Positions 55,043 to 63,423 of a stretch of DNA of 64,000 bases are shown piece by piece. Origin of the DNA: Hymenobacter sp. BRD67 (lineage in GTDB: Bacteria > Bacteroidota > Bacteroidia > Cytophagales > Hymenobacteraceae). Both the position numbers and the translations under genes were made by a program. Position 1 is the first letter of the stretch. Each line of letters starts with the position of its first letter. Location of the stretch: the NCBI RefSeq assembly GCF_013256425.1, contig NZ_CP053904.1, forward strand, positions 3,534,001 to 3,598,000, written 5' to 3'. Under the pieces are notes generated by a model. The model had not been told where the DNA came from and did no database searches. It was given only the letters and a program-made list of their open reading frames with translations.

Positions 55043-56032
55043 ATGCCTGCCCCTGCCCTGCCCTGCCCCACCTCCAGCCTATCAGAAGCTGCCCTTGCCC
55101 CCGCCGTATCGGCCGCGCCCGAAGTGGTAGCGCGCGAGGCCGGCCCGCCCGCTTCGGCCTGGGGCCTGCTGCTGGTACTCTCGCTCATCTGGGGCACCTC
55201 TTTTATTTTGATGAAGAAAGGGCTCGTGGTGTTTTCGGCAATGGAGCTGGGCGCAACGCGGGTGAGCGTAGCGGCGCTGCTCCTGCTGCCGTTTGGGCTG
55301 CGTGAAATCGGCCGGGTTGAGCGCGGCCGTCTCAAGTGGCTGGCGCTCAGTGGCACGGTGGGAACGCTTATTCCGGCTTTCCTCTTTGCCTATGCCGAAA
55401 CGCGGCTGGCCTCAGGGCTGGCGGGCGTGCTCAATGCCCTCACGGCAGTATTTGCGCTACTGGTGGGCGCCCTGCTGTTTGGGCAGCGCCTTACCGGGCT
55501 GCGCGTCCTGGGTATCGGGCTGGGCCTGGTGGGCACGGTGGTGCTCATGCTGCTCGGCGGCAGCGGCGACGCCACCACCCCGGCCGGCGGCGCGGGCAAT
55601 GCCTGGTACGGGCTCTACATTGTGGTGGCTACTGTGGGCTATGGCCTCAGCGTGAACGTGATAAAGCATCGCCTGCACACCATGCGCCCGGTAGCCGTCA
55701 CCTCACTGCTACTGCTACTTATCGGCGGACCTGCGCTGGCGTATTTGTTGCTGGGCACGGGCTTCGTGCACAAGCTGGCTACGGTGCCGGGCGCGTGGCC
55801 GGCGTTTGGCTACATCGCCCTGCTGGCCACTATGAGCACGGCCGTGGCCACCATGCTCTTCAACATGCTCATTCAGCGCTCCACCACGCTGTTTGCCTCA
55901 TCGAGCACCTACCTCATTCCCATTGTGGCGCTGGCCTGGGGCGCGCTCGACGGCGAGGCGTTCAACCTATGGCACGCGGCGGGTATGGTCATTATTCTGG
56001 CTGGCGTATTTATCATTCACCGGGCCCGTTAG
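55043..56032 (+). CDS. EamA/DMT-family transporter
   Basis: 329 residues with about ten membrane helices in two EamA repeats. Examples are LLLVLSLIWGTSFILMKKGL in repeat 1, followed by FAYAETRLASGLAGVLNALT, and LIPIVALAWGALDGEAFN in repeat 2. The first ~45 residues are Ala/Pro-rich and cytoplasmic. DMT transporters export amino acids, metabolites or nucleotides; the substrate cannot be predicted. Single gene on the plus strand, divergent from rpiA. Confidence 0.88.
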   Translation: MPAPALPCPTSSLSEAALAPAVSAAPEVVAREAGPPASAWGLLLVLSLIWGTSFILMKKGLVVFSAMELGATRVSVAALLLLPFGLREIGRVERGRLKWLALSGTVGTLIPAFLFAYAETRLASGLAGVLNALTAVFALLVGALLFGQRLTGLRVLGIGLGLVGTVVLMLLGGSGDATTPAGGAGNAWYGLYIVVATVGYGLSVNVIKHRLHTMRPVAVTSLLLLLIGGPALAYLLLGTGFVHKLATVPGAWPAFGYIALLATMSTAVATMLFNMLIQRSTTLFASSSTYLIPIVALAWGALDGEAFNLWHAAGMVIILAGVFIIHRAR

Positions 56033-56321
56033 GCGCGCTTAGGATGGCCCATGCGTACAGGTTTAAGAGTAGTGCAGGCCATTGCGTAACCGTTAGTAAC
56101 CGCGCAGGGGTGCCACGAGCGCGTTATAAAATGACGAAGGTCACTTTCGCGGATGAGAAGGCGCATTTTGCCAGGTGGGGGTCAGCCCGAGCTTTGAGGC
56201 CATCTCAAGCGCTTGCTAGTGCTGCTGTTGGCGGCCCGGGCGACCTTCCATCTTCTCTCTTATGCCTCGCTCCTGCTCTCCCCAGCTTGCTCGCCTGCCG
56301 GTTGGCCGGGCCACAGCTGGG

Positions 56322-56924
56322 ATGCGATGGGAGTTGCTGACGCTGATGCTGCTACTACTGCAGGGCTCAGCTGCCTGGGCTCAGCGCCCGGCGCGGGCCC
56401 GGCCCTCCGCTAAGGCTGACACTACCAAGCAACTATCTACCAGACAGGTAGAAGAAGCGCTGCGCCTGTTTTTGCGGGCCGACTCGCTGCATCAGGCACA
56501 GGTGCAGCCGGGCATGGAGGCCGAAAGCGAAGGCTTCGTGCTCGACCAGACGCTCACCAAGCAAGGGCGAGATTTTTACGAGCTGTTTTTCGGCACCATG
56601 CAGGAAAATACCGGCCTCGGTGACTACACCATCGTGGTGACGGAGCGGCCCCTGCGCGGCAACTCCTCGCTGGTGGCCATCACGGTAAACGACACGGAGC
56701 TGCTTGAAATGCCCCTGCCGACCCGCGCCGAGCAGCAGCAGGAAGCAGTAGCCGCCGCCGTCGATGCGGCCCGCGAATTTCTCCAGCAGCAGCAGGCCAC
56801 GACCACCCAGCTTGCCAACGGCAACCAGAATGCCCCGCTCCCTCACCCTGACCGGCTGTGGCAACCGCTTAGGATTTCAGATAAATTCTGTTTCTCAATT
56901 CACTACACTTCCTTCTCGCTATGA
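56322..56924 (+). CDS. csgE: Curli secretion specificity factor CsgE
   Basis: 200 residues as read from ATG 56322. Signal peptide MRWELLTLMLLLLQGSAAWA. The CsgE core is FVLDQTLTKQGRDFYELFF followed by TIVVTERPLRGNSSLVAI and NDTELLEMPLPTR. CsgE caps the CsgG pore and selects curlin for export. The reading after residue ~170 looks unlike the family; one extra C at CCCC 56833-56836 would instead end the protein at TGA 56849-56851 (QNAPAPSP). If so, the apparent ATGA overlap with csgF is accidental. An alternative upstream ATG at 56262 adds an unlikely N-terminus. Confidence 0.9.
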   Translation: MRWELLTLMLLLLQGSAAWAQRPARARPSAKADTTKQLSTRQVEEALRLFLRADSLHQAQVQPGMEAESEGFVLDQTLTKQGRDFYELFFGTMQENTGLGDYTIVVTERPLRGNSSLVAITVNDTELLEMPLPTRAEQQQEAVAAAVDAAREFLQQQQATTTQLANGNQNAPLPHPDRLWQPLRISDKFCFSIHYTSFSL

Positions 56925-57334
56925 AAAAGGTTTTCTCTGTTTGCCTGTTGCTGGGAGTGTCGTGCTCGGCCCACGCGCAGCGCTTCGTGTACACGCCGAT
57001 AAACCCGTCGTTTGGTGGCAACACGTTTAATGGCAGCTGGCTGCAGGCTGCCGCCACTGCCCAGAACCGGATTGCCGACCCCAGCACCAGCGGCTCGAAT
57101 GGGCAGACCGACCCGCTGACGCAGTTCAGTGCCAACCTCAATCAGCAGGTACTCTCGCAGCTCACCAACCGCCTGCTAACCTCTCAGTTTGGGCAAGGGG
57201 CTATCAAGGCGGGCTCCTATACCGTTGGCACTTACCAGGTTAATGTATCGCCGGGCGGCGGCGGCCTGATAGTAGTGGTAACCGATACCGGCACCGGCAA
57301 TAAAACGACCATTACCATTCCCAGCGGCCTGTAA
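56921..57334 (+). CDS. csgF: Curli nucleation/attachment factor CsgF
   Basis: 137 residues. Signal peptide MKKVFSVCLLLGVSCSAHA, followed by the CsgF-type YTPINPSFGGNTFNGSWL that inserts into the CsgG pore, and a C-terminal beta region (TYQVNVSPGGGGLIVVVTD). CsgF couples secretion to surface nucleation. Its stop overlaps the csgG ATG by one base (TAATG), indicating translational coupling. Confidence 0.93.
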   Translation: MKKVFSVCLLLGVSCSAHAQRFVYTPINPSFGGNTFNGSWLQAAATAQNRIADPSTSGSNGQTDPLTQFSANLNQQVLSQLTNRLLTSQFGQGAIKAGSYTVGTYQVNVSPGGGGLIVVVTDTGTGNKTTITIPSGL

Positions 57335-58806
57335 TGCAGATGGGCCTTCTTTCTGATACAAAAAGCCCTCGACTTTTGGAGGCCGGAAGGCGGCGCCTGC
57401 GGCTGCCGCGCCTGGCCGCGGCGGCGCTGCTGGCTTTACTTACGGGCGGCAGCTGCATGCCTTATCTGCACCAGCATATGCTGACGCCCCAGCCCGCGCG
57501 CCTGGGGGCCGAAATAGCCGGCAACGAGCTGTGGCACAGGCTCCCTAGTCCGGTGGGCAAAACGATAGTAGCTGTGTACAAGTTTCGCGACCAGACGGGC
57601 CAGTACCGCCTGCTCGAAACCGGGGCCAGCTTTTCGACCGTGGTAACGCAGGGTGCCACCAGCATCCTGCTGCGCGCCCTGGAAGAGTCGCAGTGGTTTG
57701 AGTCGATTGAGCGCGAAAATATTGGCAACTTACTGAATGAGCGCAAGATAATTCGCTCGGCCCAGTCGGAATACGCGGCCCAGACGGGCAAGCAGCCGGC
57801 CCCGCTGGCGTCGATGCTTTTTGCCAGCATCATTTTAGAGGGCGGCATTATATCGTACGATTCTAATATTATAACGGGCGGCGGCGGGCTGCGCTACTTC
57901 GGGGCCGGGGCCTCGGGCCAGTATCGGCAAGACCGCGTAACGGTGTACCTGCGGGCCATCAGCACGAACACCGGACGTATTATGAAAACTGTATATACTT
58001 CAAAAACAATATTATCGCAGCAGCTTAGCGCCGGGGTATTTCAGTTTGTTGATTTTAAGCGCCTGCTGGAAACCGAAACCGGCATTACCTACAACGAGCC
58101 CAGCGAGATGGCCGTGAAAGAGGCCATCGAAAAGTCGGTGCAGGCGCTCATTCTGGAAGGAATAAAAGACAAGTTCTGGGCCCCGCGCGACACCGCTGAG
58201 CGCCACGGGCCCGCCATGCTGGCCTACCTGCGCGAGAAAACCGAAAACTTGAGCATCGACGCGCTGGGCCGGGTAGAGCAGCCGCGGCGGGCTGGTATCG
58301 GCCTGGGTATAAGCGGCGGCCTGCAGCGCTACCAAGGCGACTACAGCACCCCGCTCAACCGGGGAGTGGCCGAGCTCACGCTGCGCTGGCAGGCTAGCCC
58401 GGCGGGCAGCGTTTTTCTAAACGCGGGCCGGGGCCAGCTGGCGGCGGGGCCGGGAGGCAGCTATTTCAGCCAGGTATTTGACTATGCCGAGGCCGGGGGC
58501 CTGATACGCCTGCTGCCTTCCGACCGGTTTACGCCGTTTTTGCTGGTGGGTGGCGGAGCGACGCTCCGGGAAGGCCGCGCCGGCCTGTACCGGGTGCTGC
58601 CCCATGCTGTAACCGGCATCGGGGCCGAGTACCTGCTGGGCAATCGCCTCGGGCTGAGCCTTACCCTCGACAACCACTACTATTTCAGCGACCAGCTCGA
58701 CCTGCTGGCCCAGGGCAGCTACAACGATTACTACTGGGGAGCCCGGCTGGGAGCGGTATTCTACGTAGGGCGGCTAAGCCGCAGCCGAGCAGCAAGCCCA
58801 CCCTGA
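57334..58806 (+). CDS. csgG: Curli export pore lipoprotein CsgG with C-terminal extension
   Basis: 490 residues. A hydrophobic leader ends at LTGGSCMPY, a plausible but non-canonical lipidation site. The CsgG domain (~55-285) has KTIVAVYKFRDQTGQYR, QWFESIERENIGNLLNERK, ILEGGIISYDSNIITGG and TVYLRAISTNTGRIMKTVY, forming the nonameric outer-membrane channel. A further ~200 residues are beta-rich with periodic aromatic residues (e.g. YYWGARLGAVFYVGR), an extension absent from the 277-residue E. coli protein and resembling a small outer-membrane barrel. Third gene of csgEFG. Confidence 0.92.
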   Translation: MQMGLLSDTKSPRLLEAGRRRLRLPRLAAAALLALLTGGSCMPYLHQHMLTPQPARLGAEIAGNELWHRLPSPVGKTIVAVYKFRDQTGQYRLLETGASFSTVVTQGATSILLRALEESQWFESIERENIGNLLNERKIIRSAQSEYAAQTGKQPAPLASMLFASIILEGGIISYDSNIITGGGGLRYFGAGASGQYRQDRVTVYLRAISTNTGRIMKTVYTSKTILSQQLSAGVFQFVDFKRLLETETGITYNEPSEMAVKEAIEKSVQALILEGIKDKFWAPRDTAERHGPAMLAYLREKTENLSIDALGRVEQPRRAGIGLGISGGLQRYQGDYSTPLNRGVAELTLRWQASPAGSVFLNAGRGQLAAGPGGSYFSQVFDYAEAGGLIRLLPSDRFTPFLLVGGGATLREGRAGLYRVLPHAVTGIGAEYLLGNRLGLSLTLDNHYYFSDQLDLLAQGSYNDYYWGARLGAVFYVGRLSRSRAASPP

Positions 58807-58891
58807 AGTACGGCTTAATTTGTTATTAACCAGATTAATAGCTAGTAGTTTTTCACTTTAGGCCAGCTTGAAATTTACTCCCTTTGGAGTA

Positions 58892-58923
58892 TTGTGCTGC
58901 CTTAGTCGGGCCCAGTACTTTTG
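58892..58923 (+). promoter_or_regulatory. Curlin gene promoter (TTG - 21 bp - TACTTTTG)
   Basis: TTG at 58892-58894 and the exact -7 box TACTTTTG at 58916-58923 are 21 bases apart, 60 bases upstream of the first curlin ATG. This suggests the structural subunits are transcribed separately from csgEFG. Confidence 0.5.
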
Positions 58924-58983
58924 ACTTGTTCTTCCGGCCGGAGGATGTACTGCCTCTCTTTCTCAACTTTAATGACTCATCCC

Positions 58984-59601
58984 ATGAATACGCTGAAACT
59001 CAAACTTCTTGCTGCCTCCTTATTCGTTTTTGCGGCCGCTCACGCCCAGCAGGCTACTCCTTACTCCCTGGGTGCTGTACCCGGTGCCAACGCTGGTGCA
59101 TCGGGCTATCAGGGCCGCAGCACGTCGTTTGCCAATGACTCGTATGTGCTGCAAAACGGAACCAGCCAGTACGCCAACGTTAACCAGACTGGCCCCGGCA
59201 ACACGGCCGACATTGTGCAGGACCTGGACAATGACAATGAAGGGCACAACAATGCCTACCAGACCCAGGACCGCACCGGTTCCACCAGTGGAGCCCGCAA
59301 CCGCGCCTGGATTGGCCAGGACGGCAACTACAGCACGGCCATCCAGATTCAGCACGGGTCGGGCAACACGGCTAACAGCGACCAAGGCCCCAACGATGCG
59401 GACTTCAACTATAGCTACCAGTCCCAGGCCGGTAACGGCGACCGGGCCGGCGTAACGCAGACCAGCAACGGCAACGTAGCTGTGCAGATGCAGTATGGCG
59501 GCGACAATAACTATGCTACTACTGCCCAGTCGGGCGGTGCCAACTGGAGCTGGGCTAACCAAAACGGTAGCTCAAACACCTCTATCGTGGTGCAGCACTA
59601 G
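58984..59601 (+). CDS. Curlin-repeat fibre subunit (CsgA/CsgB-like)
   Basis: 205 residues. Signal peptide MNTLKLKLLAASLFVFAAAHA. After residue ~60 the sequence follows imperfect curlin repeats with spaced Asn, Gln and Gly (NGTSQYANVNQTGPGNTADI; GNYSTAIQIQHGSGNTANSD; GNGDRAGVTQTSNGN; NNYATTAQSGGANWS). This is the pattern that stacks into the amyloid spine. Irregular spacing in the middle (DNDNEGHNNAYQTQDRTGS) differs from strict E. coli CsgA. It has its own promoter and lies between csgG and a second curlin gene. Likely a major subunit, but which is major is not proven. Confidence 0.85.
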   Translation: MNTLKLKLLAASLFVFAAAHAQQATPYSLGAVPGANAGASGYQGRSTSFANDSYVLQNGTSQYANVNQTGPGNTADIVQDLDNDNEGHNNAYQTQDRTGSTSGARNRAWIGQDGNYSTAIQIQHGSGNTANSDQGPNDADFNYSYQSQAGNGDRAGVTQTSNGNVAVQMQYGGDNNYATTAQSGGANWSWANQNGSSNTSIVVQH

Positions 59602-59641
59602 CTCCTGCCAGGCCGGCTGCCGCTGGCGGCAGGCCTTACCT

Positions 59642-59685
59642 AGCCGGACCCCGAGTTGGCCACGAGCCGCCGTTGGGGTCCGGCT
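59642..59685 (+). promoter_or_regulatory. Hairpin between the two curlin genes, possible attenuator
   Basis: AGCCGGACCCC (59642-59652) pairs perfectly with GGGGTCCGGCT (59675-59685) around a 22-base loop, preceded by a second GC-rich dyad (GGCTGCCGC...GCGGCAG). With no T run it is more likely an mRNA-stabilising or attenuating structure than a full terminator. Confidence 0.45.
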
Positions 59686-59720
59686 TCGGTGCTGCTACTC
59701 ACCTTCCTTTCCTTTTGCTT

Positions 59721-60356
59721 ATGAAAACATTGCGCTTTCTACTGTTGGCGTTATGCCTCTTCGGGGTCGCTCTTCCCCAGGCTGCGCGGGCGCAGGTGCC
59801 GGCCCGCTCCCAAAGCCAAGCGGCCACTGCCGAGCAGCGCCTGGCCGAAGACTTGGGCGTGGAACGCCTGCCTACGCTCAGTCCTTCCTCCGAAAACACA
59901 TTCAATATCAGCTCACTGACCCAATCGGGCACTGGCAATAGCGCCACGCTTAACCAGGTTAACCTGGGCGGGCGGGCCAACCAGGCTGCCATTTCGCAGG
60001 CTGGAATAGGCAATATCCTGAGTCTGACGCAAGCCGGCGCGACAAACCGTACTACGTTTACCCAGACCGGCAACAGCAACCGCTCAGACCTGGGCCAGCA
60101 CGGCAGCGACAACACCATTGCCGGGGAGGTAACCGGCAACGACAACTTGGTAGATGTGCAACAGCAGGGCACGAATAACGCTTATTCGACGCAGCTCGCC
60201 GGCAGCCATGCCCGCTACACCATCGACCAAATCGGCAACAATAACAGCCTGACCCAACGCGAGTCGGCAACAAGCACAGCTCTCCCCGGCTACAACGTGC
60301 AGATGCAGGGCACCGGCATTAAGCTCACGATTGAGCAGGGCAAGATATTCCCCTGA
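59721..60356 (+). CDS. Curlin-repeat subunit (CsgB-like nucleator candidate)
   Basis: 211 residues. Signal peptide MKTLRFLLLALCLFGVALPQAARA. An N-terminal spacer (~25-60) is followed by five to six curlin repeats of the form GNxxxLxQxGxxN, e.g. SLTQSGTGNSATLNQVNLGG, GIGNILSLTQAGATN, NSNRSDLGQHGSDN and NDNLVDVQQQGTNNAY. The clearer repeats and C-terminal basic tail (LTIEQGKIFP) recall CsgB, which nucleates fibres at the surface. Confidence 0.82.
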   Translation: MKTLRFLLLALCLFGVALPQAARAQVPARSQSQAATAEQRLAEDLGVERLPTLSPSSENTFNISSLTQSGTGNSATLNQVNLGGRANQAAISQAGIGNILSLTQAGATNRTTFTQTGNSNRSDLGQHGSDNTIAGEVTGNDNLVDVQQQGTNNAYSTQLAGSHARYTIDQIGNNNSLTQRESATSTALPGYNVQMQGTGIKLTIEQGKIFP

Positions 60357-60382
60357 TCAACTGGCTTTTACTTACTCGTGCT

Positions 60383-60747
60383 ATGCTTCTTCGCTTGCTA
60401 CTTTTTGTGCTAGCGGCCGTACCGCCCCTAGCTCGGCGCCAGGCCCCGAGCCCTGTATAGCCCGCCTCGACATGCACCAGCAGGATGGGCTGCTGCGCAT
60501 CAGCAGCCATTGCCGCAGCCTGCTCGGTGCCCCGGCCCGCTACCGCTACGACCTACAGACGGTGCGCGCCGGCCCCACTGGCCAGACGCGCAACACGCAG
60601 CGCGGCAGCTTTGAGCTGCCACCCCAGCAGGAGATAACGCTCTCACAAGTAGCCATTAGCGCTGGCGGGCAGGACCACTACCATATCAACCTCCGCATAT
60701 TCGACGCCGCCGGCCGGGCCGTTGCCCATGACTCGGTGAGCCACTAG
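60383..60747 (+). CDS. CsgH/CsgC-like curli chaperone (frameshifted near start)
   Basis: About 121 residues after one added base. Signal peptide MLLRLLLFVLAAVPP, then, across a break at CCCC 60425-60428, SSAPGPEPCIARLDMHQQD. The Ig-like beta sandwich (GLLRISSHCRSLLGAPARYR, LPPQQEITLSQVAI, HYHINLRIFDAAGRAVAHD) matches CsgH, which blocks premature curlin aggregation in the periplasm. Last gene of the curli cluster and followed by a terminator. The signal peptide lies before the frame break, so its exact joining point is inferred. Confidence 0.75.
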
Positions 60748-60769
60748 CGCCTCTGCGCCTGTTTTGAAA

Positions 60770-60798
60770 GGCTCATGCAGTGTTGCGTGAGTCTTTTT
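60770..60798 (+). terminator. Terminator of the curli cluster
   Basis: GGCTCATGCA-GTGT-TGCGTGAGTC (two G-U pairs) followed by TTTTT, 22 bases after the CsgH-like gene. Confidence 0.75.
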
Positions 60799-60867
60799 CT
60801 GGTAAGCAGCCCTTGGCTGCTGGCAGCAGGCTTTCGGTCAAAACAACTACTTCCTAAACAGCAATTT

Positions 60868-60875
60868 TAGCTTTG
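60868..60875 (+). promoter_or_regulatory. -7 box of the lipoprotein gene (TAGCTTTG)
   Basis: Exact TAnnTTTG ending 5 bases before ATG 60881, consistent with leaderless transcription. No clear -33 box. Confidence 0.45.
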
Positions 60876-60880
60876 GATGT

Positions 60881-62376
60881 ATGAAACACCTCTTCCTTTT
60901 TGCTGGGATATGGTTGGTGCTGGGGGTTGCACCGAAACAACTGTGGAGCCCGTGCGCTATGGGGTGCTGAGCGGAACTGTGTTTGAGGCCAGCACCAGCA
61001 AGCCGCTGGCCAATGTATCCATCACTACTACTCCGGCTACCAGTGGCTACGTTACGGATGCCAAAGGGCAGTTTACCATTAGTCAGGTACCGGTAGGCAC
61101 TATAAACCTGACGGCCCACAAAAGTAACTATACCGACCAGAGTACCAGCGTTGTGGTAAGTGAAGGCCAGACGCAAACCGTGTCGGTGATACTCGACAAG
61201 GCATCTCCCACCACGGCACCCAGTGCGCCGGTGCAGCCCAGCCCGGCATCGGGCGCTACGGGCCAGCCTACGCAGCTTACGCTGGGCTGGCACTCGACCG
61301 GGGCTGTAAAAAGCGACTCGCTGCGCTACTCGGTGGTGCTCTACGAGGCAAACAGCGTAACCCAGCGCACGCTGCTGACCAGCTCGCGCGACACAACCGT
61401 GACCGTTACCAATTTGCTATATAATTCTATATACTACTGGCAGGTAACCGTTACAAATTCGGCTAAAGCATCAACCCGGTCAGTTTTGTGGAGCTTCCAG
61501 ACCCAGCCGCTGCCCGACAACCGCTTTCTGTTTGTGCGCACTGTGGGCAGCAATGCTGATATCTACTCTTCCAGCAGCACCGGCGACAACCTGTTGCAGC
61601 TCACCAGTGCCGCTACCACCGAGGCGGCCCCGCAGCTAAGCCCCAACCGCGACCTGATAGCCTATACCTCCAACGCGACCGGGCAATTTCAGCTTTATAC
61701 CATGAACCGCGACGGCTCCAACCAGCGCCGCCTTACCACCCTGGCTGTGGAGGGCTATAACAATGCCGGCGTAGGCTACCGCTGGTCGCCCGATGGCGCG
61801 CAGCTTATTTATGCGCACTACAACCAGCTTTACCGCATCAATAACGATGGTACGGGCTTGCTGCTGCTGGCTACAGCGCCGCCCAACCGCCACTTCAGAG
61901 AGTGCGACTGGACGGCCCAGGGCAACCGCCTGGTGGTGCAAACGGTTGGCGTTAATATCTATGACGCAGAGCTTTACCTTCTCAATGCCGATGGCTCCAA
62001 CCCTACCCTGCTGGTCGGCAACCTGCCGGGCCGGCTCGACTCGCCGAGCTTTAGCATTGATGGCAGCCGGGTGCTGTATACCCGCGACGTGGCGGGCTTC
62101 GACAGCCCCACCGGCCGCCAGCTCGACACCCACATGTTTACGCAGCGCCTCGATGGCACCAACCTAACCGATATTACGCTCAGCAACGGCTCTTCGACTC
62201 CCAAGCCACTGGGTACCAACGACCTGAATCCCCGCTACTCACCCGATGGCTACTCGGTACTATTCGTAAACCAGGTAAATGATGGCCTAACGCCCGGCGA
62301 CCTCTGGAAGGCCGACGCCACTGGCACAACCCGCACCAAGCTGTTTGCCGACGTGGCCCAGCCCGACTGGAAATAG
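60881..62376 (+). CDS. Beta-propeller lipoprotein with carboxypeptidase-regulatory-like domain (frameshifted)
   Basis: About 498 residues. Start MKHLFLFAGIWLVLG; the frame breaks at GGGGG 60922-60926, and one added G gives LGGCTETTVEPV, a textbook lipidation site that is missing in the raw reading. Then a CarboxypepD_reg-like domain (~25-105; VFEASTSKPLANVSITTTPA), a fibronectin-III-like stretch (~120-210) and a TolB/PD40-type propeller (~215-490; FVRTVGSNADIYSS, LSPNRDLIAYTSNATGQ, WSPDGAQLIYAHYNQ). Probably outer-membrane anchored. Its position just after the curli cluster may be coincidental. Confidence 0.85.
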
Positions 62377-62425
62377 CTTAAAATAGCTGTGTTTTTTTTT
62401 GCGTAAACCGCTTGGGCGAAATGCT

Positions 62426-63166
62426 TTAGCTAGCCAGGTTTACACTTCCTACACCCAGGTGCGAGAGGCGGTGGCTGGTATTATTCGATTTGATTTTGCG
62501 CTTGATATTGCGGCGGTGCGTTTTAACCGTAAAGTAACTGATAAACAGCTTCTCAGCGATAGCCGCATTGGTTTCGCCCGCCAGGACAAGCGCCAGAATT
62601 TCCTGCTCGCGGGTGCTTAGCTCATCGTCGGTGCGCTTGCCCTTGCGGGCGGCCAGCCAGGCCGCAAAGTCGGGATGGTCGAGGCTGAAGCGTACATCAT
62701 TCGTGTTTTTATGGGCCGATATATCGGTAAACAGGCTGGCCGTCACCAGCGGGTGGCCCTGGGCATCCTGGGCTAGGATAAAGTTCTGGCGCAGCACGTG
62801 CAGGTAGTGCCCGGCCTGGCACCGCAGGCGGTAATCGATGCTGAAGCAGGCGGCCGACTGCTGCCCGGCAGCTCCCGGCTCGCAGTGCTGCATAAACTCA
62901 CTGGCCAGCGTCGAGGCCTGAATAACGGCCGGCAAATCGTCGGGATGGATGGCTTCGTACAGCAAGGCCAGGCTCAGCTGGGCGGGCGCGTAGCCCAGCA
63001 GGGCCTCGGTAGCCGGGCTGCTGTAGCAGCACTGCTGCAACCACACCTCAAACACCACCAGAAACTGGCTGGCAAACAGCCGGCTGGCCAGCTGCTCGGC
63101 TTCACGCAGCACGTCGGCCAGCAGGGCCGGCGGCAGGCTCTTTACGGTAGACCCGGGAATCGGCAT
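62426..63166 (-). CDS. PAS-domain LuxR-type transcriptional regulator, candidate CsgD-like
   Basis: 246 residues from ATG 63166. An N-terminal PAS-like domain (~30-150; YSSPATEALLGYAPAQLSLA, YRLRCQAGHYLHVLRQNF) is followed by a LuxR helix-turn-helix with LSTREQEILALVLAGETNAA and LFISYFTVKTHRRNIKRKI. No receiver Asp is seen, so it is not a classical response regulator. In Enterobacteria curli are controlled by CsgD, another LuxR-type protein; location next to the curli/lipoprotein genes makes a similar role worth testing. The in-frame extension to 63220 is not needed. Confidence 0.85.
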   Translation of the reverse strand: MPIPGSTVKSLPPALLADVLREAEQLASRLFASQFLVVFEVWLQQCCYSSPATEALLGYAPAQLSLALLYEAIHPDDLPAVIQASTLASEFMQHCEPGAAGQQSAACFSIDYRLRCQAGHYLHVLRQNFILAQDAQGHPLVTASLFTDISAHKNTNDVRFSLDHPDFAAWLAARKGKRTDDELSTREQEILALVLAGETNAAIAEKLFISYFTVKTHRRNIKRKIKSNNTSHRLSHLGVGSVNLAS

Positions 63167-63344
63167 GAAAGAAAAAAGGTAGGTGCAGCGTACACAACGG
63201 ACCCCAGAGCTGAAGGGCAAGGGGCCGGCTCAGCAACAAAACAGGTAGCCCTGGCAAAGGTGCCCGCCCATACGCACCCGACCAGTGAGGCAGGCCAGTA
63301 ACGAAACTGACCTTTATCATCTTTGGCAGGCGGCACCAGGCTGA

Positions 63345-63410
63345 GTCAAGAGCTAATGGCCCGATAACATATTAAAATTTTAATATGTTATCGGGCCATT
63401 AGCTCTTGAC
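63345..63410. repeat. 66-bp perfect palindrome
   Basis: GTCAAGAGCTAATGGCCCGA continues through ...CATATTAAAA to the centre between 63377 and 63378 and then reads back perfectly to TTGAC, with no loop. It sits 13 bases past the stop of the minus-strand Crp/Fnr gene. It could act as that gene's terminator or as a protein-binding/cruciform site. Confidence 0.9.
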
Positions 63411-63423
63411 AGATACTTGTCAA

